A DNA stretch of 64,000 bases from Anaeromyxobacter_A sp035636195 (lineage in GTDB: Bacteria > Myxococcota > Myxococcia > Myxococcales > Anaeromyxobacteraceae): positions 10,247 through 74,246 of the forward strand of contig DASPZP010000047.1 in assembly GCA_035636195.1 (NCBI GenBank), read 5' to 3'. The notes beneath the pieces were generated by a model. That model was not told the origin of the DNA. It did not search any database and was given only the letters and a program-made list of their open reading frames with translations. Positions 58,717 through 64,000 of this stretch are shown here, piece after piece. The number at the start of each line of letters is the position of its first letter. The first letter of the stretch is position 1. Made by a program: the position numbers and the translations under genes.

Positions 58717-61419
58717 ATGGCTCCCGCGCTCCCCCCGACGGTCGAGAAGTACCAGCGCATCCTGCTGGCCGATCCGCGCTCCCGCATCTTCGTGGAGCTG
58801 GCGCGGGCGCTGCTCGAGGGCGGCGAGCCGGCGCAGGTGCTCGAGGTGTGCGAGCGCGGACTCTCGCACCATCCCGACTCGATCCAGGCGCGCATCCTCG
58901 CCGCGAGGGCGCTCCTCGCGCTCGGCCGCGGCGACGAGGCGGTCGTCCGCTTCGAGGAGGCGGTCGCCGCCGATCCAGGCAACCCGCTCAGCTGCGACCT
59001 CGCTGGCGAAGCGCTCATCGCCGCCGGGCTCGCAGCCCATGCCCTGCCGCTCCTCGAGCGAGCCGCGGCGCAGCATCCCGGGGACCTGCGCATCCGGCAG
59101 CGGCTCGCAGAGGCGATCTCGGCGTGCGGCGTGAGCGCGTCGACCGCGCCGACGTTGAGTCGGGTGCCGTCCCCCACCCCCTCTCCCCGACCCTCTCCCC
59201 CGGCGGGAGAGAGGGAGAGAGAGACCGCGACCGCGAATCACTCGACGGTACGGCTGCCTGCGCCGCCGCCCCTGCGCCGACCACCGACGCCCGTGCCGGT
59301 AGCGCCGGCCGGCCTCCTGTCGCTCCTTCCAGACCCGGACGCGCCGGCCGCTCCCGCACGCGCAGCGGCGCCCCCCGAGGACGAGAAGTCGAGCGGCCTC
59401 CTCGCTCTCCTCCCCGAGCTGTCGGCGCCGGCGCACGGCGGCGACGCCGCTCCCGGACGCGAGGCGCCCCGCTCCCGCGAGGCGTCCCCGAACTCGGCGA
59501 TCATGCGGCGGTGGCCGCGCGACGACGACGACGAGGCGAACGAGGCTGCCCGCACCTACGAGCACGAGCTGCGGACGAAGCTGCTCGCCGAGACGGAGCA
59601 CGCGCACGGGCGCTGGCGCCGCCACCGCCGGACGCTCGCGGCGGCGGCGGTGGTGCTGGCGCTCGCCGGCGGTGCCGCCACCTTCCTCGCCGTCCGCACG
59701 AACCGCCGCGCCGGCGAGGCGCGCACCGCCGTCGACGCGGCGCGCAAGGGCCTCGCCCGCGACACGGTGGGCGCCCTGCGCGAGGCGAGCCGCGTGCTCG
59801 CCACCGCCCGGGCAGTGCTGCCGGACGACGCCGCGGCCGCCGCGCTCACGGTGGAGGTGGACGGCCTCCTCGCGCGCGACCACGGCGACGCCGCCGCCCG
59901 CGGGCGGGTGAAGGAGCTGCTCGCCGCCGGGCGTGGGGGCGAAGGCGCGCTGGCCGGGCAATGGCTCGTCGCCGAGCACGGCGAGGAGCGCGCCGCAGCG
60001 GAGGCGCTCGTCGAGGGCGCTCGCCGGGCGACCCCGCTCTCGCAGGCACTGGCGGGCGAGGTACTCCTCTCCCGGCGCGAGCACGCGTCGGCCCGACCGC
60101 TCCTCGAGGCCGCTGCGCGCGCTCAGCCGCCGCTCTTGCGCGCCCTCACCTCGATCGGTGACCTCGAGCTGGCGCGGGGCGACGTGTCGGCGGCGCTGGA
60201 GCGCTACCAGCTCGTGCTCCGCGCCCAGCGCAACCATCCCCGCGCGGCGCTCGGCGAGGCGGAGATCCGGCTTCGCAGCGGCGAGGACCTGCCCGGCGCG
60301 CTCCGCGCGCTCGAGGCGGTGGACGCCGACCCGGACTCCCAGCCGCCGCTGGCCGAGCGGCTGCGCTTCGATCTGATCCTCTCGAGGCTGCTCGCCGCGG
60401 CGGGGCGGACCGGGGACGCCGACAGGCGCCTGGCGCTCGCCGCCGCGCGCCATCCGGAGGAGCCGCGCGTGGCGGCGGCGCAGGCCGACGTGCTGGCGCG
60501 CGCGGGCGACCTCGACCGCGCGCTCCGCGCCGCCGAGGGCGCGGCGCGGCTCGCGCCGGGCGAGCAGGTCTACCGGGAGCTGCACGGCCACCTGCTGCTC
60601 CGGAGCGGCCGGTACCGCGAGCTCCTCGCCTCGACGTCCAGCGCCCCGACGCGCGCCCTCCGGCTCGACCGCGGCATCGCCCGCCTCCGGCTGGGCGAGC
60701 CCGACGCCGCCCGCGCCGAGCTCGAGGGCACCAGCCGCGAAGGGAAGATGACGCCGGAGGCGGCCGCCTGGATGGCCCTCGCCGAGCTCGCCAGCGGCCG
60801 GCGCGCGCAGGCCGCCGCCATCGTCGCGGCGCTCCTCGCCGCGCCCACTCCGCACCCGGTGGCGCTCCTCGCGCGCGGCCGGCTCGACCTCGCCGAGCGG
60901 AAGCCGGCGGAGGCGGAGCGCCGCTTCCGCGCCGCCGCCGAGCGCGCGCCGGAGCTCACCGAGGCGCGGGTCGACCTGGGGCGGCTCCTGCGCGAGCGCG
61001 GGCGCGGGGCCGAGGCGCGCCCGGTCCTGGAGCAGGCGGTGGCGCGCGACCCCCACCACCCGCTCGCCCGCCTGGAGCTCGGCCGCGCCCGCCTCGCCAC
61101 CGGCGACGCGGCCGGCGCGGCGCGGGACCTCGAGGCGGCGCTCGCCGATCGCCCGCAGGACGCGGGCGGGCTCACTGCCCTCGCCCAGGCGCAGCTCGCC
61201 GCTGGCCGCCCCGCCGACGCGCGCCGCGCCGGGGACCGCGCCGTCGCGGCCGATCCCAGGAGCGGCGCCGCCGCGCTCGCCGCCGGGCAAGCCGCCCAGG
61301 CCCAGGGCGACACCGCCGCCGCCCGGGAGCTCCTCCGCCGCGCCCAGAAGCTGCTCGGGAAGAGCCCTGCCGCCGCCGAGGCGCGGCAGGCGCTGGCCTC
61401 GCTCGGGAAGCGGCGGTGA
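58717..61419 (+). CDS. Large membrane-anchored TPR protein
   Basis: A 900-residue protein. Residues 1-130 contain TPR motifs (YQRILLADPRSRIFVELARA; DEAVVRFEEAVAADPGNP). A Pro/Ser-rich linker, 140-290, includes a family B repeat encoding PSPTPSPRPSPPAGERERET. One membrane helix (about 307-327, TLAAAAVVLALAGGAATFLAV) follows, then about 20 TPR-like helical repeats to the end. This puts an N-terminal TPR block in the cytoplasm and a large TPR array outside or the reverse. A scaffold role is inferred. No strong ribosome site at ATG 58717. Confidence 0.75.
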   Translation: MAPALPPTVEKYQRILLADPRSRIFVELARALLEGGEPAQVLEVCERGLSHHPDSIQARILAARALLALGRGDEAVVRFEEAVAADPGNPLSCDLAGEALIAAGLAAHALPLLERAAAQHPGDLRIRQRLAEAISACGVSASTAPTLSRVPSPTPSPRPSPPAGERERETATANHSTVRLPAPPPLRRPPTPVPVAPAGLLSLLPDPDAPAAPARAAAPPEDEKSSGLLALLPELSAPAHGGDAAPGREAPRSREASPNSAIMRRWPRDDDDEANEAARTYEHELRTKLLAETEHAHGRWRRHRRTLAAAAVVLALAGGAATFLAVRTNRRAGEARTAVDAARKGLARDTVGALREASRVLATARAVLPDDAAAAALTVEVDGLLARDHGDAAARGRVKELLAAGRGGEGALAGQWLVAEHGEERAAAEALVEGARRATPLSQALAGEVLLSRREHASARPLLEAAARAQPPLLRALTSIGDLELARGDVSAALERYQLVLRAQRNHPRAALGEAEIRLRSGEDLPGALRALEAVDADPDSQPPLAERLRFDLILSRLLAAAGRTGDADRRLALAAARHPEEPRVAAAQADVLARAGDLDRALRAAEGAARLAPGEQVYRELHGHLLLRSGRYRELLASTSSAPTRALRLDRGIARLRLGEPDAARAELEGTSREGKMTPEAAAWMALAELASGRRAQAAAIVAALLAAPTPHPVALLARGRLDLAERKPAEAERRFRAAAERAPELTEARVDLGRLLRERGRGAEARPVLEQAVARDPHHPLARLELGRARLATGDAAGAARDLEAALADRPQDAGGLTALAQAQLAAGRPADARRAGDRAVAADPRSGAAALAAGQAAQAQGDTAAARELLRRAQKLLGKSPAAAEARQALASLGKRR
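59171..59220. repeat. Family B-like repeat inside a coding sequence
   Basis: A C-rich run (CCCCTCTCCCCGACCCTCTC) leads into a hairpin CCC-CGGC-GGG flanked by GAGAGAGGGAGAGAGAG. It shares its first half with copies at 33087 and 39445 but has a different loop and 3' arm. It encodes a low-complexity part of the linker of the TPR protein. Confidence 0.7.
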
Positions 61420-61452
61420 GCAGGTCCACCTCGGTTCGGGGTGCCTGCGCGC

Positions 61453-62931
61453 TCAACCCGAGCGTGGGCTGCGCATACGGCCGGAGGACCTGGATGGTTC
61501 ACCCGCCGCGAGGGCTGCGTCGAGGGCCCCGCCCAGACGCGCCACACCGGTCTCGATGGCAGTCGCCCCCGCCCCCGCATAGCTCAGACGGAAGTATGCT
61601 CCCTCCGGCTCGGCAGGAAACCACGCGCGACCTGGATTGACGTGTACGCCACGTGCCAGGCCCGCTCGTGCGAAAGCGACGTCGTCCACGCCCTCCGGGA
61701 GCTCGACCCACAGGACGACTCCGCCTTTCGGGACGATCTCGAGCTTTGCTCGGGGCAGGTGAGCCCTCACCGCCTCCACCGCGACGTCGCGCCGGTGCCG
61801 AAGGATGCTGCGCAGCAACTTCAGGTGCCGAGCCCACGCAGGAGAGCTGACGAGCTCGAGGGCCGCCTCCTGCATGGGCCCACTCACGAACGGATCGGCC
61901 AGGACCTGCACTGCGCGCAATCTCACGCCCGCCGGACCGCGCGCGCACACGCCTGCGATGCGCAGCCCCGGCGCGGCCGACTTGGTCAATGAGCGCACGT
62001 ACACGACGTGCCCGTCGTCATCTGCCACGAGCGGCGCCGGCGGCGCGCCGTCGATCGCCAGATCCCTCGCGGCGTCGTCTTCGACGATGAACGCCCCGGT
62101 GCGACGGGCTATCTCCAGTACGGCCCGCCGCCGGTCGTGCGGCAGCGTCGCACCCGTCGGGTTCGCGTAGGTCGGCTGGCAGGCGAAGACGCGGCCGCCG
62201 GACGCCTTGAAGGCGGCTTCGAGCAGATCGGGCCGCACGCCATCCATGTCGCACGGAACGGGCACAGGGCGGAGCCCCGCCGCTCGCAGCACTGCGAGCG
62301 TGCCCAGGTGCGCGGGCGATTCGACGAGCACCGGTGCGCCGGGCGTGGCGAGCGCGCGGAATACGGTCGACAGCGCCGCCTGACCTCCGGGCACGATCAG
62401 GATGTCGTTCACGCTGGCGTCGCCGGCTTGTCGCGCGAACCACGCCCGGAGCGCCTCGATCCCTTCGGCTGGAACGCGGTCCCATGCGCCGGGCCTCCTG
62501 GCGGCCCGCGACGTCGCGCTCGCGAGGGCTGCCGACGGCTGCGCTTCCATGTCCAGGTATCCGACTCCAAGCGGGATAACGTCGGGGCGCGGCAGCGTGA
62601 AGACGTCGTGAAACTCCTCGAGCGCGAGCGTGCTCGATCCGAGCACCACCGCTTGCCAGCCGTAGTCGACTCCACCGGACCTCTCGCGACGTTCGGCGAC
62701 GAACGCGCCGTGACCGGGACGCGTGGCGATGAGGCCCTCCTGGGCGAGCCTGACGAGGGCACGCTGCACCGTGATCGGGCTCACGCCGAACCGGCTCACC
62801 AGGCTTCGGGTGGTGGGGAGCTGATCACCCGCCTGAAGCTCCGCCCCGATCTGCTTCGTCAGCGAGGCGTACACGCGCTCCGTCGAAGATCCGGCTTCCC
62901 CCGCGCGTCTCCTGGCGCTATCGTGTTCCAT
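61453..62931 (-). CDS. MocR/PdxR-type regulator (GntR helix-turn-helix plus aminotransferase fold)
   Basis: A 492-residue protein: an N-terminal GntR winged helix (about 18-80; QLPTTRSLVSRFGVSPITVQRALVRLAQEGLI), then a fold-type I aminotransferase-like domain with NDILIVPGGQAALS, CQPTYANPTGATLP, IVEDDAARDL and the PLP lysine in VRSLTKSAAPGLRIAG (about residue 318). These regulators sense PLP or amines. ATG 62931 overlaps the divergent gene start; GTG 62874, with GGAG upstream, is an alternative. It probably controls the divergent dehydratase-like gene through the dyad between them. Confidence 0.9.
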   Translation of the reverse strand: MEHDSARRRAGEAGSSTERVYASLTKQIGAELQAGDQLPTTRSLVSRFGVSPITVQRALVRLAQEGLIATRPGHGAFVAERRERSGGVDYGWQAVVLGSSTLALEEFHDVFTLPRPDVIPLGVGYLDMEAQPSAALASATSRAARRPGAWDRVPAEGIEALRAWFARQAGDASVNDILIVPGGQAALSTVFRALATPGAPVLVESPAHLGTLAVLRAAGLRPVPVPCDMDGVRPDLLEAAFKASGGRVFACQPTYANPTGATLPHDRRRAVLEIARRTGAFIVEDDAARDLAIDGAPPAPLVADDDGHVVYVRSLTKSAAPGLRIAGVCARGPAGVRLRAVQVLADPFVSGPMQEAALELVSSPAWARHLKLLRSILRHRRDVAVEAVRAHLPRAKLEIVPKGGVVLWVELPEGVDDVAFARAGLARGVHVNPGRAWFPAEPEGAYFRLSYAGAGATAIETGVARLGGALDAALAAGEPSRSSGRMRSPRSG

Positions 62932-62949
62932 GAAAGACAACGATAGCGC
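62915..62949. promoter_or_regulatory. 10-bp inverted repeat, probable MocR operator
   Basis: GCGCTATCGT (62915-62924) and ACGATAGCGC (62940-62949) are perfect inverted arms separated by 15 bases. The centre falls on the CATG that contains both divergent start codons (62929-62932). Placement suggests binding by the MocR dimer to control both genes. Promoters must lie within each other's coding sequence, or the transcripts are leaderless. Confidence 0.65.
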
Positions 62950-63961
62950 TACTCTCTCCGGTGAGATAGCGGCAGAGCCGTCCGGCGAGCGTCTGCCCAC
63001 CTTCCAGGACGTGCTCCTCGCGCGGGCGCGCCTCGCGTCCCACCTGCCGCGCACACCGATGTTCGACTACCCCGCGCTCAACTCGCACGTGGGCGCGACG
63101 GTGTTCGTGAAGCACGAGAACGCCCAGCCGATCGGGGTTTTCAAGGTCCGTGGCGCCATCCATCTCGTGTCGCAGCTTTCGAGCGACGAGCGCGCGCGGG
63201 GACTGATCACCTACTCCACCGGGAATCACGGTCAGTCCATCGCCTACGCCGCACGGATGTTCGGCGTGGCCGCCCGCATCGTCATGCCCGACGCGTCGAA
63301 CCCGGGAAAGGTCGCGGCGATGCGCGGCTTCGGCGCCGAGGTGCTCTTCCACGGGCCGAGGTTCGACGACGCTCGACGCCATGCCGAGAGCCTTGCCCGT
63401 GAACGCGGATACCGGCTCGTCAGCGCCGGAAACGAGCGTCTGCTCATCGCCGGAGTCGCTACCCAGACGCTCGAGATGCTCGAGGACCAGCCGGACCTCG
63501 ATGCGATCATCCTGCCCGTCGGCGGCGGGAGCAACGCCGCCGGCGCGTGCCTCGTCGCCTCGACCGTCGCTCCGCGCTGCCGTGTGATCGGCGTCCAGTC
63601 GGACGCCGCCCCCGCCGCGCACGACTCATGGAGAGAGGGGCGTTGCGTGGAGCGGGGCAACACGACCTTCGCAGAGGGCGTGGCTACCGGCGCAGCCTTC
63701 GAGATGCCACAACGCATCCTCAGGGCGCACCTCGCGGACTTCGTGCTCGTGAGCGACGACGAGATCATGCGGGCGATGGTCTGGATGCTCGAGAAGGCGC
63801 ACACCCTCGCCGAGAGCGCTGGCGCCGCGGCGCTCGCCGCCGCATACCGACTACGCGGCGAGCTGCACGACCGGAAGATCGGCATCGTCTGCTCGGGCGG
63901 GAACAGCTCGCTCGAGCACCTCGGCCTGGCGCTCGCGTCTCGCCGCCACGACGAAGGGTGA
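62930..63961 (+). CDS. PLP-dependent threonine/serine dehydratase-family enzyme
   Basis: A 343-residue fold-type II PLP enzyme. The PLP lysine is in GVFKVRGA (about residue 71), the Asn-containing loop in YSTGNHGQS, the phosphate-binding glycine loop is GGGSNAAG (about 200) and the late SGGN near 320. It resembles catabolic threonine dehydratases and hydroxy-amino-acid (EutB-type) dehydratases; the substrate is not certain. Its ATG overlaps the divergent MocR ATG (CATG), and no Shine-Dalgarno precedes it, consistent with a leaderless message. It may be the regulated target of the MocR protein. Nothing was recognised from 63962 to the end. Confidence 0.87.
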   Translation: MKDNDSATLSGEIAAEPSGERLPTFQDVLLARARLASHLPRTPMFDYPALNSHVGATVFVKHENAQPIGVFKVRGAIHLVSQLSSDERARGLITYSTGNHGQSIAYAARMFGVAARIVMPDASNPGKVAAMRGFGAEVLFHGPRFDDARRHAESLARERGYRLVSAGNERLLIAGVATQTLEMLEDQPDLDAIILPVGGGSNAAGACLVASTVAPRCRVIGVQSDAAPAAHDSWREGRCVERGNTTFAEGVATGAAFEMPQRILRAHLADFVLVSDDEIMRAMVWMLEKAHTLAESAGAAALAAAYRLRGELHDRKIGIVCSGGNSSLEHLGLALASRRHDEG

Positions 63962-64000
63962 ACGCAGGGCAGTCGCAATCGTTGCTCAGGCCACCCTGCA

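Overview
The window is about 70-75% GC by eye, densely coded, and reads as chromosome of a Myxococcota bacterium close to Anaeromyxobacter. This is inferred from the very high GC, several multiheme c-type cytochromes with CXXCH motifs, long TPR proteins, and frequent GTG starts in GTGA or ATGA overlaps. No rRNA, tRNA, CRISPR array, complete insertion sequence or prophage was seen.

Layout. (1) 1-12845 is the distal half of the division and cell-wall (dcw) cluster: the tail of murD, then ftsW-murG-murC-murB-ddl and ftsQ-ftsA-ftsZ. About 3.4 kb on the opposite strand splits ddl from ftsQ and carries two thioredoxin-fold/TPR paralogues, a decaheme cytochrome and a triheme cytochrome. (2) 12.8-24.8 kb holds a PAP2 lipoprotein, a CBS protein, a ferric-reductase-like flavohaem membrane protein with a possible 31-residue partner, alaS, an AmrS-type radical SAM enzyme, trmB with a coupled lipoprotein, and a lipoprotein/MacB-type ABC operon. 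(3) 24.8-34.5 kb holds a small cytochrome c, an MltD-type lytic transglycosylase, an UshA-like protein fused to a tetraheme tail, a dusB-fis-ZIP transporter operon, an HNH-family gene with a damaged start, and gshA. (4) 34.7-43 kb holds a giant S41 protease, a TPR protein, queC and small genes. (5) 43.0-44.9 kb is a lower-GC island with one adenine methyltransferase/nuclease fusion under an AT-rich promoter. (6) 45.2-49.7 kb is an iron-linked module: fur, a bfd-like ferredoxin behind a good Fur box, a porin, a membrane protein, a periplasmic FMN-binding protein and apbE. (7) 49.8-58.5 kb holds dacB, the urea transporter urtABCDE behind a near-consensus sigma-54 promoter, and ssb with a strong terminator. 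(8) 58.7-64 kb holds another TPR protein and a divergent MocR regulator/PLP dehydratase pair whose start codons overlap inside a 10-bp dyad.

Three families of dispersed palindromic repeats run through the window. Family A (GGCGGGGG hairpins, often in pairs) sits at gene ends between 3.7 and 15.9 kb, once supplying the stop codon of ddl and once lying just before murB, which has no ordinary start codon. Families B and C lie between genes and also inside two TPR genes without breaking the frame.

Most functional calls rest on recognisable family motifs. Start sites, promoters and operators are inferences from sequence and were not tested by any search.
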